NCBI GenBank assembly: GCA_000711775.1
Contig: ARYC01002125.1
Location: 17,640 to 81,639 of the forward strand
DNA: 64,000 nucleotides
From: Oxytricha trifallax
Taxonomy: Eukaryota; Ciliophora; Spirotrichea; Sporadotrichida; Oxytrichidae
Reading direction: 5' to 3'
Shown here: piece after piece, positions 10,560-21,309 of the stretch
How the letters are laid out: each line of letters opens with the position of its first letter
Numbering within the stretch: position 1 is the first letter of the stretch
The notes under the pieces: generated by a model
Told to the model about the DNA's origin: nothing
The model's database searches: none
Seen by the model: only the letters and a program-made list of their open reading frames with translations
Position numbers and translations under genes: made by a program

Positions 10560-11960
10560 TGGTAGGGGTCTGAAGTTTATTTTGCTCATCCACTACTCTA
10601 TCTTTTCAATCGTTATCTCTGCTCTTGTGTTTGGTTTGATTATTATTTACTTTGCCATTTATTTCATTGATTGAGGTACTCTTGTTTTGTCAATAAATTG
10701 CTTTATTCTTTGCCTTGCATCTTCTCGCACCTTGTAGAATAGTATTCATTGCTAGGCATATCGCATTCTATTATTATTGCTGCCAGAGCCCACACATCCC
10801 ACTGAAAATCTCCATCTCACCAGTCTTCTCTTTCTGGGTAGTACCCTGGAGTTCCCATAGCACTGCAAAGTCTTGATACCTCAACTCTTAAAGCTCTGTT
10901 GAAATCTATTATTGTCAGTCTAACAGGTGAAAAGTTTATCATTATATCTCAGGCCTAAAATCTCTGTGTACAAAACCTAATTTGTGAAGCTCTTTCACAC
11001 CTTGAATAGTTTGCGTTGTTATTAATGCAAGATACTTATGATTCCTTTAATCAGTTATGAAATCTCTAAGGGTCATTTCAAAGAGCGGAAGCCTAATAGT
11101 GTCATGATCTTTGGCAAGGAGAGCAGCATCTAGCTATATTAAATATCTACACTCTTTAAATTTTGCTTGAGTAAGTACTTGATACTCATTAGTAAATTCC
11201 ATCTAGAATTTATCGTCACTCAATAGATAATTGAAAGGATAAATCTTTTAAGCATATCGATGATCATTAATAACTTTCTTATCAAACGAGTCCTCAAGAA
11301 TTAGGTAGCTCTATAACGAAGTGTGTAAATCAATTTAAGCGAGTACTGGAATTTTTTTGTATTGAATTTTGATCATAATTTTTCTAAGTTCAGATGCTAA
11401 GAGGTTGCGTGCCTTCATAACACATTCTGCTTCATAAACCTGTTCAAGTACAACAGGTTGAAGAGATTCTCTTCTTTTCCTTTTAGAAAGAAGCTTCATT
11501 TCATTCTCTTAATTTTAAACATCTATTTCTTTCTTATGAGCTTTTAAAAGAAGCTTATTTAAATCTCTAGTATGATAGTATTGCTTATGGCACTCAAAGC
11601 AATTGTACTTTCCATCAATTTTATCATTTTTAAATATACAGTTGGCTTGGCTTCTCTATGCTCCTTCATATGTCTGTACTAGCTAGACTTATGAGCAAAT
11701 TCTCTCTCACACTTCTCACAATTATATACTTCTACTTCTTGAGCTTAAATGGAAATTTCATTTATTACTTTCACCTCCTCTCTGTCCCAAACACACTTGT
11801 CTGTCATTTACTTGATATTCTTAATTTCTATATTAATAATAGAGATCTCTAGTAATAGCTCTGGTAGTAGTTTTATGGGTGTTTAGCTCTCATCTATCAC
11901 ACTTCTTTGTCTTACCAAAGGTAAGTCTCATTTAGTTTGATGAAAGTGCTGTTGTTATTC
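10560..11960 (-). pseudogene. TBE A zinc-finger/kinase protein gene
   Basis: The minus strand carries C2H2-like sequence (YNCFECHKQYYHTRDL, about 11560-11615), a linker and a kinase-like domain with LHKLGFVHRDF in the catalytic loop. The frame breaks right after this motif (HRDF then RPEI and a stop). More frame changes lie upstream. It is the leftmost gene of the element, divergent from the 22-kDa gene. Confidence 0.75.
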
Positions 11961-12179
11961 TCAAAAAGTTAGCCCTTATATTTAAATTTGAATTTAAAAT
12001 TATAAAACTGCCTCTATAATTCATAGCTAATGTTATAGCTTTAAAGAGCTAAGTGTGTCCAGGAAAAATTTTAGAGTGCAAGCCAAGAAAAATGAGTGTT
12101 ATAAGACGATCGAACTCTTAATGTAGTAGAGAATGTAACCATTATTACTATCAATAATATGTAGAATTTAGCACATACC

Positions 12180-12310
12180 GATTTATGAGGTGCACCTAAT
12201 TAAGTACGTACTGCTTTAGGAGATGTTTTGTGATTTTATGATTAAAAATAGGGTGCTCCTAATTAAGTACTAGTATTTTAGAAGCTGCTCCTAATTTAGT
12301 ACGTGACAAT
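12180..12310. promoter_or_regulatory. TBE A intergenic repeats CCTAATTAAGTAC
   Basis: Three copies of CCTAATTAAGTAC or CCTAATTTAGTAC occur at about 12193, 12259 and 12291, with an inverted relative near 12217. They lie between the divergent kinase and 22-kDa genes. Equivalent motif clusters sit at the same place in TBEs B, C and E, so a shared promoter or protein-binding array is likely. Confidence 0.5.
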
Positions 12311-12513
12311 TTAAATTTAAAAATATGGAACTATAACAGTGAAAACTGATATCTATCTCTCAAGTTTTAAACCAGTTTTCAAAACCTTCTCCATATCCTT
12401 CTTAGAGGTTGACCTCCTATGGATGCCCATATTTAATAGTAAGTTTTACAGAGGTAAATAATTAAAATCAATAAACTTAAATTTGAATATCATTTCTTAG
12501 ATCTGTAATCAAG

Positions 12514-13284
12514 ATGGAGTCAATGAATGATGCAATGAAAAGAGTGCAAGCTCAAGACTTGCTTTCAAGATTCAGAAGCAAAAAAGATCTGCACCGCTAT
12601 CTAGTGCAGCAAGGTAAACATAACCTCCTTTATAATTTGCTTGCTGTAGTTGGTTTGTTAATACCAACGATGGAAGGAACGAAAATATCATTTTTAAGAG
12701 CAATATTCTGCGAAGAAAAGAAAGCATTGAAAACTTAAGATGTTAAGTTGGCAGAGATTCCAAACTATCCTGAAATTTCTGTAACTAATTTATATAAGGA
12801 CGCTATGAATGACCCAGAGGTTTCGAATTACCTACTAACTAAGAAGCAACTGTAAAATAAACTGCCTGAAAGAAACTATTTCTTTGGTATACTTGGTTCT
12901 ATAAAAGGAGAATACTTGAAAGAGATAATTCAAGAATCTCATAAAAGAGGAAGACAAGAACAAATAAGGCATCAATATAAGTGAAACCTGGCTATCAGAG
13001 CAGCAGAAGCACCCATATATTTCAAACAAGATTTAAAGCTTAACTCTTTAGAAAAACCTGATAATGCAATTTTCTTGATGAAGGAACAGAGCAAACCTAA
13101 CAAAGAGAGAAAGTCATTGAAAAAGTATGAAATTAGCAAGAGACTTTACTCTAACGTTCAGGCACTAGATTAAATGAATATAGATGCTGGTGCTTGCAGT
13201 AAGAGAAGAAACTTAGGTGGAGGAAAGTTCTAAGAGGAAGAAAAGAAAGAGAAGTCTGCACTAATGAAAGAATTTTAAATATGA
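12514..13284 (+). CDS. TBE 22-kDa-type basic protein, element A (one local frame break)
   Basis: ATG 12514 opens a frame starting MESMNDAMKRVQAQDLLSR that runs to TGA 13282-13284, 256 codons with TAR as Gln. An in-frame TGA occurs at about 12982. There the conserved sequence (QGINISETWLSEQQKHPYIS) continues in a neighbouring frame and later returns, so one inserted and one lost base explain the break. Conserved blocks are EIPNYPEISVTNLY, KLPERNYFFGILGSIKGEYL and IFLMKEQSK. The protein is basic, has no known domain, and is found only in TBEs. It converges with the transposase gene, whose stop lies 10 bases away. Confidence 0.75.
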
Positions 13285-13293
13285 CTAAAATAT

Positions 13294-14354
13294 TCATTAA
13301 CTTAAGACTTATACTTATTTATATACATTCACTCTCCCTTCTTTTGCACATTTTTAAGTCAACTTATTGTCTACTCTCTTAGCTGAACTTTTAATGAAGT
13401 CGACTATATCTAATGGCAGATCGTGCATCAAGTGGTATAGCAGAAGTTTCTTGTAGTGACTTTTTAATATACCCCAGAAGAATACAATTCCATTAAACTG
13501 TTGACTGTAAGGTACGTTGAACACTGGTGTTATTCTAAGTCTTTCATAACTTTTCTTAGTTTCTTTTGTCTTTTGAACTGAGAGATTATCAACGAACAGT
13601 ATAATCACCTCTTTAGGATATTTCTCTCTCAACTGATCGAAGAAATTTATATATATTGCTTTGTCTTAATAGAGCGAGGATGTATAACATAAGTATCTAA
13701 ACCAGCATCCTCGCTGATACTTCCAAGGATTGCCATTGTTTGTACCATGACCTTCTCGTCATATACTTCTATATTACTATGACTCTATTACCAATACTTC
13801 TAGATGAAAGTGTTGAAGATAAACACAGCCTCGGTCAGCATGTATAAACTTAATATTATTCTATTAGCCCTCTACATTTAATCATATATATAATTTAAGT
13901 TATTGCTGTAAAATGGCAGAGTGAAATCAATTACTCTCTTGATACGATTCACACCTTTAAGATATACCATTTCGTTTATAAATGTTCGCTATATATTAAT
14001 CAAAGATCCTCAACTCAGGGAATTGGTGGTGAAACATAGTAGCTCGTTGATCAAGAGAGAAGTGAGCCCAATATTTCAAAGTTTTTTCATTGATAAGATA
14101 GTCAATATGCTTCTATAAAAACTTTGACTACCTCGAACTTAGAATGAATCAATGATTGCTTTAATTACAGGGCTAACAAGCAGTGAGAGCGAACAATTTA
14201 AGGACTTCGCTTTAAGAGAAGTGCAATAGACTTATAGTTTAGTACTGGTTTGATTTACTCATTGTATATTTCACATCCATAGCACAGCTTAAACATTAAA
14301 TCTATATACTCTTATCATAAATAGATCCCAAAAGCTTGTAATTTTGTCTCGCAT
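13294..14354 (-). pseudogene. TBE A 42-kDa DDE transposase, inactive copy
   Basis: The frame starts at ATG 14352-14354 (MRDK) and ends at TGA 13294-13296. Frame breaks occur around the first catalytic region, where an extra C changes HADEAVF into a broken HADRG. The second Asp is present in LFVDNLSVQK. The third catalytic residue, Glu in NGIE.YW of the other copies, is Val here (FNGIVFFWG). It belongs to the IS630/Tc1-like DDE family that excises germline elements in Oxytricha. This copy should have no activity. Confidence 0.8.
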
Positions 14355-14810
14355 TTAATTAATAACCCCAACCCCTAACAAATTCCCTACAAATCAAAGC
14401 ACTTATAAACCTCATTAAGAGGTTTTGGGGTTTTGAATGATACAATGAAGCAAATTAATAGAAAAATTTCGAAGAAAAAAGAGCCATTACTTATTCTTAG
14501 TTTAGCAAGGTAACCTTCATTTAAAACTAACTAAATTACAATAGTTGGATTGTTCTTGCAGATTCAGGATTGTACGAATCTATATTCTTAAAAGCTAGAC
14601 TAAGTGAAGGGAAAATTAATAAGACTATGAAATCAAGATGATTGAGATTCAAAACCCCAAAACCCTTTCAGTAGTTTTATTGAGTTTTTGATTGATAAAA
14701 GTAGACTATTAGTGCATACTTTATTAGGGTTTTAATAGGGTTTATGTAGGGGTTTAATGTTTAAATATTAGTATTTTAAGTGAGTATAACAAGCGAGTTT
14801 TTAAAATATT

Positions 14811-16257
14811 TCACACAAACATAAGCTTAGAGTCATGTGGCAGTTCTCTGAATTTTATCTTTCTAAGTTGATGTTTGATTGTTTCTATTGTTTGTTAATT
14901 CTCTTAGCTTGGCTTGATAATAGTTGAGTATGCAAGTTCTCTGAGACCTCCATTTATTTTATTTTTATCGAGATATTGTTTGATTCTTTGCTTAGAATCT
15001 CTCTCACCCCTGCAGCTAAAGTAATCGTTTCTTGGCATGTCGCTCTCTATTATTATTACTGCTAGAGCCCAGATATCCCATTAAGTGTCTCCATCTCTCC
15101 AATCCTCTCTCTCTGGGAAATATCCAGGAGTGCCGTATACATTTCCTTATGCAGAGGCTTGCACTCTTTGAGCTCTGTTGAAGTCAATAATATAAACTCT
15201 AAGAGGCTGAAAGTTCATCATGATATTCTCTGGCTTTAAGTCTCTATGAACATAACCTAGCTTGTGAAGCTCTTCAATCCCCTCAACTATCTGCTATACT
15301 ATCTAGCTAATTTATCTCTGACATCTATTGTCAGATAAGAATTCTCTGTAAGTCATTTCAAGTAAAGGAAGCCTGAAGGCTACATGATCTTTACCAAGTA
15401 AAATAGCATCAAGCTAGATGATATGCCTACACTCATTTAACTTTGCCTTTTAAAGAGCATAATATTCATTAGCAAATTCCATTTGGAACTTGTCATCAGC
15501 AAGGAAGTAATTGAAAGGATATATCTTATAAGCATATTATTCATCAGTAATGACTCTCTTCTCTATTTTATCTTCAAGAGTGAGGTAGCTTTCTAGGCAA
15601 GAATCTAAGTCAATAATTTTTAATATGGGAATCTTCATTGCCTCTATTTTAACCATGATTTTATTGATCTCAGTGACTGGAAAGTTCTTGACTGCTTTCT
15701 TCATTTTTACTTACTTCTAGACTTCAACTCTAAGAGACTCCACTGGGTTTCTTGATCTTCTCTTTTAGAGGAATCTATTCCCTGTAGGTTCATGAATAAA
15801 GACAAAAATTTAATTGTGCTTTTTCTTTAAGTGCACCTTGAGGTCTCTAGTATGAGAATATGGCTTCTCACAGAACTCACAGACATACTTCCCATCTTTC
15901 TTTATGCTTGAGATATAACCTTAGCATATCGTTTTGTATATCTCTCAAGTGTCTCTTATGAGTTGACTTGTAAGGGAAAACTTTATTGCATTCTTTGCAT
16001 TAATAGTCAACTTTGGCTGGAATTTATTAATGCTCTATGGCGGGTTGTTTAACCTCCTCCTCAATTTGCACAGCTTCTATGATAACCTCCTGCTTTACTT
16101 ATATTTAAATCTCAAAGCTAGACTGGTCAAAGTTGTCATAAGTAGACTCCCACTGAGTGCAAGCGTCTCTGGTCTCTACTTTTCTTGGTTACTGGAATGA
16201 TAATTTTTATTGACTTTACCCAAGTAATGCCGCTCTTCTCAAAAGGTTAGCGCTCAT
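14811..16257 (-). CDS. TBE C zinc-finger/kinase (57-kDa type) protein, one frame break
   Basis: From Met at 16255-16257 (MSANLLRRAALLG) an acidic N-terminal part leads into two C2H2-type fingers: YQCKECNKVFPYKSTHKRH and YVCEFCEKPYSHTRDLKVH. A linker follows, then a protein-kinase-like domain with EGIEELHKLGYVHRDLKPEN, VYIIDFNRAQ (Asn in place of the DFG Gly), YGTPGYFPERED and WDIWALAVII. The stop is TGA 14811-14813. HRD and PEN residues are intact, so catalysis is possible; the first lobe is divergent and no glycine loop is clear. A frame change lies near 15940 between the two fingers. Fingers suggest DNA binding, perhaps to TBE ends, but this is inference. Confidence 0.8.
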
Positions 16258-16424
16258 TTTAGTTTGCTGATATATTTTATTATAATAATGAGAAAATTTA
16301 CCTCGATAAACTATCATAATAGAGTATAAGACACGTTGGTAGATTTTTTGCTGAGAGGTAAGAAAATTAACTAGCCATAAAAGACTGTAAGTTGACATAT
16401 TTTATGAGAATTTTATTCATTTTA

Positions 16425-16640
16425 GTAAATTAAAATACTCCTAATGAAGTTTTGTTTCTCTAGGAGGTCCTCCAAATCAAGTTTGAACTTAATTTGGAGG
16501 TAAAGTTATTAAACATTTTTAAATTTAATATGCTCCTAATTAAGTTTTAACCTTAAAATTTAACTCCTAATATAGTTTGAACTTAATTTGGAGGACCTCC
16601 TAAAATAATTAAACATTATTAGGAGCAATTTAATGGAGAA
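16425..16640. promoter_or_regulatory. TBE C intergenic palindromic repeats (CTCCAAATTAAG / GGAGGACCTCC)
   Basis: This region holds inverted copies of GGAGGTCCTCCAAAT.AAGTT and repeated CTCCTAATTAAG/ATTAGGAGC blocks between the divergent kinase and 22-kDa genes. GAACTTAATTTGGAGG occurs twice (about 16485 and 16580). It matches by position the CCTAATTAAGTAC cluster of TBE A. A hairpin and a protein-binding array are both possible. Confidence 0.5.
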
Positions 16641-16821
16641 AGTTTGAATAAACGGAAATCAATCTGTGAAACTTGGAGCAAGTTTTTCAATGCTTCTCCG
16701 TATATCTTTTCAAGGTTGACCTCCAGTAGGTCCTCCCTATTTACTAGTAAGATTTTAATAAACTTAGAATGGATATCCATAATTTTAAATTTCATTAACA
16801 TTTCTAGAAAGAGGAAGCAAG

Positions 16822-17530
16822 ATGGAGTCTATGAATGATGCAATGAAGAGAATTTAATCTCAAGATTTAATAGGAAAATTTCGAAGTAAAGAGGACCTTT
16901 ATAAATATTTGGTATAGCAAGGTAAGTTCTTAAGTAAGATTAATAAATCCATTATAGTTGGATTGTTCTTGCCGACTTAGGAGGGAACTAAAATCTCATT
17001 CTTAAAAGCCTTACTGAGTGAAGAGAAAAAAGCTTTTAAGTCTAATGAAATTAGGATGATAGAGATACCTAACTACCCTGAAATATCAGTGACAAACCTA
17101 TATGACGATGCTATGAGTGATCCGGACGTAGCTCTCTACCTTCCATCAAAGCTACAGCTCTCTAATAAGTTGCCAGAAGAAACTTCTTCTTTGGTGTTCT
17201 TGCAACTCTGAAACGTGAGTACTTAAATGAAGTTATTTAAGATGCTCACAAGAAACGATACAGCATCTCTCCTGAAGAAAAAGAGAAGCAAGGTATTAAA
17301 ATAAGTGATACCTGGCTGTAGGAACTTTAAAAGCATCCTTTCATCTCAAGTAAGCTTAGTCTTCTAACTTAATAGAAAAACCTGGGACTGCTATATACTT
17401 GATGAAAGAGCGCAGCAAATTAAACAGAGAGAGAAAGTCTCAAGTAAAACATGAATTGAGTAAGAGAAGCCAAATCCCTTTACGGGCAAATTTAATATGT
17501 GAACTTATTCATTCGCTTAAATCTAATAAA
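16822..17530 (+). pseudogene. TBE C 22-kDa-type gene, frameshifted
   Basis: ATG 16822 starts MESMNDAMKRIQSQDLIGK and the frame follows the family through ALYLPSKLQLSNKLPE. At about 17177 one A is missing relative to TBE A (CCAGAAGAAAC against CCTGAAAGAAAC), and the product then reads ETSSLVFLQL and stops. Family sequence continues in the next frame (NFFFGVLATLKREYLNE) and shifts again near 17370 (NLIEKPGTAIYLMKER). The far C-terminus is shorter than in TBE A. A single read error could explain the first break. Confidence 0.75.
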
Positions 17531-18560
17531 CTTATTTATATACACAAAATCTCCCTTCTCTTGCGCATACTTTAGCTTTCTCATCGCTGACTCTCTTAGC
17601 AGCACTCTTAATAAAATCGACTGTATCTATCTTTAAATCATGCATCAGATGGTAGAGCAGCAATTTCTTATAATGACCTTTCAATAACCCCCAATATAAT
17701 TCAATTCCATTGAACTAAGGGCTGTAAGGAACATTAAATACAGGTGTTATGTTTAGCCTTTCATATTCCTTCCTTGAGTCTTTAGTTTTATGAACTGACA
17801 AGTTATCAACGAACAGAATAATCTCTTAGTCAGCGTATTTGTCTCTGAGTTATTGTAAGAACTTAATATATTATTCAGTCTTTATAGAGCGAGGGTGGAT
17901 AACATAAGTCTCTAGGCCACTATCTTCACTGATTCCACCAAGGATTGCATGAGTTTATATCTTAACTTTTTAGTCATAAACTTCTATATTACTATACCTC
18001 TTGTACCAAGACCTTGATATAAATGTATTGAATGTAAATACAGCTTCATCAGCGTGTATGAACTTTATATTATGCTCTTAAGACCTCTGCATTTAATCGA
18101 ATATATAATTTAAATTATACTTATAAAATGGAACATTAAAGTCAATCACTCTCTTAATGCGATTGACTGTCTTGTAAGATATTCCATTCTTTTTATATAT
18201 GTTTGCTATAGATTAAGCAGAGATATGAAGCTCAGGAAATTAGCGATGAAACATCACAGCTCTCTAGGCCAGAGAGAAATGAGCCCAGTATTTAAGAGTC
18301 TTATCATTAATTAGATAATCGATATGATGCTGCTAAAATTTTAAGGGTCTCTTAGGCTTAGAATTAAGATGCTATCTCTTTAAATTCAATGCTAATAGAC
18401 AGTGAGACCTCACAGTTGCTGGAGATTTATGGAGTAGCCTTGCTATAGATGTATAATTCAGAACAGGCTTGAGTTATTCACTATATTCATCACATCCATA
18501 TCGCAACTTAAACAATAAATCTATATACTCACTGTAATAAACTGACCCCAAACCTCGCAT
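17346..18560 (-). CDS. TBE 42-kDa DDE transposase, element C, open reading frame
   Basis: From ATG 18558-18560 (MRGLGSVYYSEYIDLL) the frame is open for 404 codons with TAA/TAG as Gln and no TGA. An N-terminal helix-turn-helix-like region (TSIARLLHKSPATVRSH) precedes the catalytic domain, with Asp in FIHADEAVFTF, Asp in ILFVDNLSVHKTK, and Glu in QFNGIELYWGLLKGHYKK. These are the three DDE residues of the IS630/Tc1 (TBE) family. Family similarity ends near 17525 (GRFCVYKQV). A two-base difference from TBE E removes the usual stop, so the frame runs on ~60 codons antisense to the 22-kDa gene. TBE transposases take part in genome rearrangement in Oxytricha. This is the only copy in the window that could encode a full catalytic domain. 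Confidence 0.88.
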
Positions 18561-19252
18561 ATACTCACTTAAAATACTAATATTTAAACATTAAACCCCT
18601 ACATAAACCCTATTAAAACCCTAATAAAGTATGCACTAATAGTCTACTTTTATCAATCAAAAACTCAATAAAACTACTGAAAGGGTTTTGGGGTTTTGAT
18701 TCCTAACTACCAAAGAGATCTCAAAAGAAAATCTTTATAATGCTGTAATGGTAATCAATATGTTGCTAACTGTTTTCCATCTAAGTTAAAGCTATATAAT
18801 AAGTTACCAGAGAGAAATTTTTCCTATAGTGTTCTTAGAACTCTGAAACTTGAGTACTCAAATGATGCTATTTAAGCAGCTCACAAGAATCTTTATAGCA
18901 TCTCTCCAGAAGAAAAAAAGAAGCAATTAATTAAAAATAGGGAAACTTGGCTCTCGGGACAGTAGAAGCACCCCTTCATTTCTTTTAACTTTATGGAAAA
19001 ACCTGGCACTGCTATATTTTATGAAAGAGCGCAGTAAAATAAACAGAGCGAAGAAAGTCTCAAGTAAAAGATGAATTAAGTAAGAAACTCTTAAAAAATA
19101 TTTATTAGGAAATTAGATGAATATCGATCGATTCAGAGCTGGCTCAAAGAGGAAATGATGGGATCAAGCAAGCCTTAAGAGGAAGAAAAGAAAGAGAAGC
19201 CAAATAATTAAAAAAGCTTATTTTATATGTATACTTATTCATTAGTTTAAAT

Positions 19253-20010
19253 ATAAAGCTTATATATAAACAAAACATTTTGATTCTGTCGCAGCATTTA
19301 AGCATATTTCTTTATAAAATCTACTGTATCTATCTTTAGTTGTGAATCTAAAAGTAAAGTAAAAGTTTCTTGAAGTGCCTTTCAATTGGCCAAAATACGA
19401 CTCAATTCCATTAAATTGATGGTAGTTAAAAATGTTAAATACAGGTGTTATGTTTAGCTTTTCATATTCCTTCCTAGAGTCTTTAGTTTTATGCATTGAC
19501 AAGTTCCAACGAACAGAGTAATTTCTTAGTAAGCATAATTATCTCTCATTACTACAAGAACATTATGTATTGCTCAGTCATAATTGAGCGAGGGTGAAAA
19601 AGAAAGTCTCAAATACGATATCTTCAGTGATTCCACCAAGAATAGCATTTCTTTGAATCTTAATCTTTTAGTCATAAACTTCAATATTGCTGTACCATTA
19701 CTGCAAGATTTTGATTTTAAAGATTGAACGAGAATACAGAGTCTTCATCGTTGACGAACTTAATACTATGCTCTAAAGGTCTCTGTATCTAATCGAATAT
19801 ATAATTTAAATTATCCTTATAAAATGATCCAGTAAAGTAAATCACTCTCTTAATGCGACTGACTGTCTAGTAAGATATTCCATTCTTCTTGTAAATGTTG
19901 ACAATACATTAAACATAATTATCAATTTTAAGAAATTGAAAAGAAACAGCACAACCCTATTGGAGAGAGAGAAATTAGCCCTATTCTTCAAAATATGATA
20001 AATGATAAAG
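19253..20010 (-). pseudogene. TBE B 42-kDa transposase, truncated and decayed
   Basis: Minus-strand similarity to the TBE C transposase covers the C-terminal and middle parts (YEKLNITPVFNIFNYHQ, then FNGIESYFGQLKG). The catalytic Glu is kept, but the first and second Asp regions contain frame breaks. Similarity fades near 20000 and the N-terminal part and TIR are not found. The frame at 19260-19502 is only part of this gene. Confidence 0.7.
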
Positions 20011-20216
20011 AACTGAAATTAAAGTGAAAACTTATTAATTTAATTTGAAACTTAAGATTGTGATATTAAAGCTTCTCTTTATTAAAAAAATGTTAAATAC
20101 AAAAAACATTTCTAATATTTTTATTTTTTTTAGGAGTGACGCCTAGCAAGAGTAGTGTAAGGATTGGTGAAAAAACTCAGTTCTTGTGCTTAACTACTTA
20201 GATTTAAATATTTATT

Positions 20217-21300
20217 TAAAACCCTAAAACCCTTAATGAGGTTTATAAGTGCAATTTGAAACTATTAGTAAATGTATTTAATTTAATCACTCAAATTTAG
20301 TTAGGTTTTATTATAATAGAAACGGTCATTAATTTCATTGATTATGAGACTCTAGTTGTTTCTATAAACTGCTTTATTCTTTGATTAGCATCTTGCTCTC
20401 ATCTTGTAAAGTAGTAATTTTTGTGGGTCATATCGCATTCAATTATTATAGCTGTTTAAGCCAACACATCTCTCTAATAGTCTCCATCTCTCCAGTCTTC
20501 TCTTTCAGGATAATATTCTGAAGTTCCCATTACAGTTCCAAGCCTTGATACTTCCACTCTTAATTCTCTGTTCAAGTCAATAATTGCTACTCTTACTGGT
20601 TAAAAATTTATAATAATATTTTCTGGCTTCAAATCTCTGTGAACAAACCCCTAACTTATGAAGCTACTTGATACCTTGTATTGTCTGTGATGCTAATAAT
20701 CCAAGCTGCTTATCGTCTCTTTGTTCAGTTATAAAATAATCTGAGGATCATTTCAAATTGTGAAAGTCTGAAAGCAACATGATCTTTGGCAAGAAGAACA
20801 GCATCTAGCTTTATTAAGTAACTGCACTCTTTAAGATTTGCTTGAATGTGTACTTGATACTCATTTGTAAATTGCATATAATATTTATCATAACCTATGA
20901 GATAGTTGAAGGGATAGACCTAGTATGCATTTTAATGATAAATGAAAACTTTCTAATAAAAGGAGTCTTCGAAAAAAGAGGTAGCTGAAAATTGAAGTGT
21001 CTAATTTAGTTTAAGAAAGAACAAGAATTTTCTAATAATAATTTTTAATCATAATTTATGTTAATTCAGATGCAAGCAGTTTGCGTGATTTTCTCTAACA
21101 TTCAGATTAACAAGCTTGTTCGAATTCTAACACTTTAGATATTTCAAATGCTTTTATTTTGCTTAGTAGTTTCAATTCTCTATCATGCTTTTTCATAACA
21201 ATATTTTTTCTTGTGAGAATTTAAAATATGCTTCATTATATCTCTTGTATAAGCATATAGCTTATGGCATTCAATGCATACCTTAAATCAATATATTCGT
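20217..21300. mobile_element. TBE fragment D (kinase-side end)
   Basis: The left end reads TAAAACCCTAAAACCCTTAA (20217), followed by TGAGGTTTATAAGTGC as in TBE A. It is preceded by ATT. A decayed kinase gene follows on the minus strand. At about 21300 TBE similarity stops and satellite-like sequence begins, so the 22-kDa and transposase genes are missing. Confidence 0.75.
20330..21290 (-). pseudogene. TBE D zinc-finger/kinase gene, decayed
   Basis: Minus-strand sequence is similar to the TBE A kinase: LHKLG, then VHRDLKPENI in broken frames (about 20610-20680), DFN-like sequence, and a C2H2-like cysteine block near 21240-21290. Many frame breaks. Only the kinase half is preserved well enough to align by eye. 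Confidence 0.6.
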
Positions 21301-21309
21301 GATTTCATG

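Larger units (their letters stand above)
10422..14435. mobile_element. TBE element A (4,014 bp), inserted in the 22-kDa gene of TBE B
   Basis: The left end is CAAAACCCCTAAATGAG (10422) and the right end is CTCATTAAGAGGTTTTGGGG plus TTTTG (to 14435). Target AAT is duplicated at 10419-10421 and 14436-14438. Terminal inverted repeats extend about 75 bases and include TTTATAAGT.CTTTGATTTAT. The three TBE genes are in normal order: kinase (-), 22-kDa (+), transposase (-). All three are damaged, so the copy cannot be autonomous as read. Confidence 0.92.
14650..18698. mobile_element. TBE element C (4,049 bp), best preserved copy, inserted in TBE B
   Basis: Ends are CAAAACCCCAAAACCCTTTC (14650) and its complement GAAAGGGTTTTGGGGTTTTG (to 18698). 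ATT is duplicated at 14647-14649 and 18699-18701. The inverted repeats look almost identical over at least 130 bases, including the ACTTTATTAGGGTTTTAATA region, which suggests a recent insertion. Kinase (-), 22-kDa (+) and transposase (-) genes are all present, and the transposase frame is continuous. It lies 214 bases downstream of TBE A within the same host gene. Confidence 0.93.
10407..19210 (+). pseudogene. TBE B 22-kDa gene, split into three pieces by TBEs A and C
   Basis: The piece before TBE A is ATG 10407 to 10421 (MEYMN). It resumes after A at 14439 with the equivalent of DTMKQINRKISKKK and runs to 14649. TBE C interrupts it there, in the sequence that encodes IEIPNYPE in other copies. 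It resumes at 18702 (PNYQRDLKRKSL) and continues with similarity to the C-terminal half to about 19210. Alignment with the copies in A and C places every junction. Frame breaks are also present outside the insertions. Confidence 0.8.
8318..20216. mobile_element. TBE element B (old), broken by nested TBEs A and C
   Basis: The degenerate left end is CAAAACCACTTAAGTAATTT at 8318, preceded by AAT (8315-8317), the usual 3-bp TBE target. The subterminal region matches the left end of TBE C. Inside are a decayed kinase/zinc-finger gene (-), the 22-kDa gene (+) and the transposase gene (-), the standard TBE order. TBE A (10422-14435) and TBE C (14650-18698) both sit in the 22-kDa gene; its reading continues across each insertion once the insert and one 3-bp duplication are removed. 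The right end is not visible: transposase similarity fades near 20.0 kb, before TBE D starts at 20217. The right coordinate is therefore only a limit. Confidence 0.8.
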
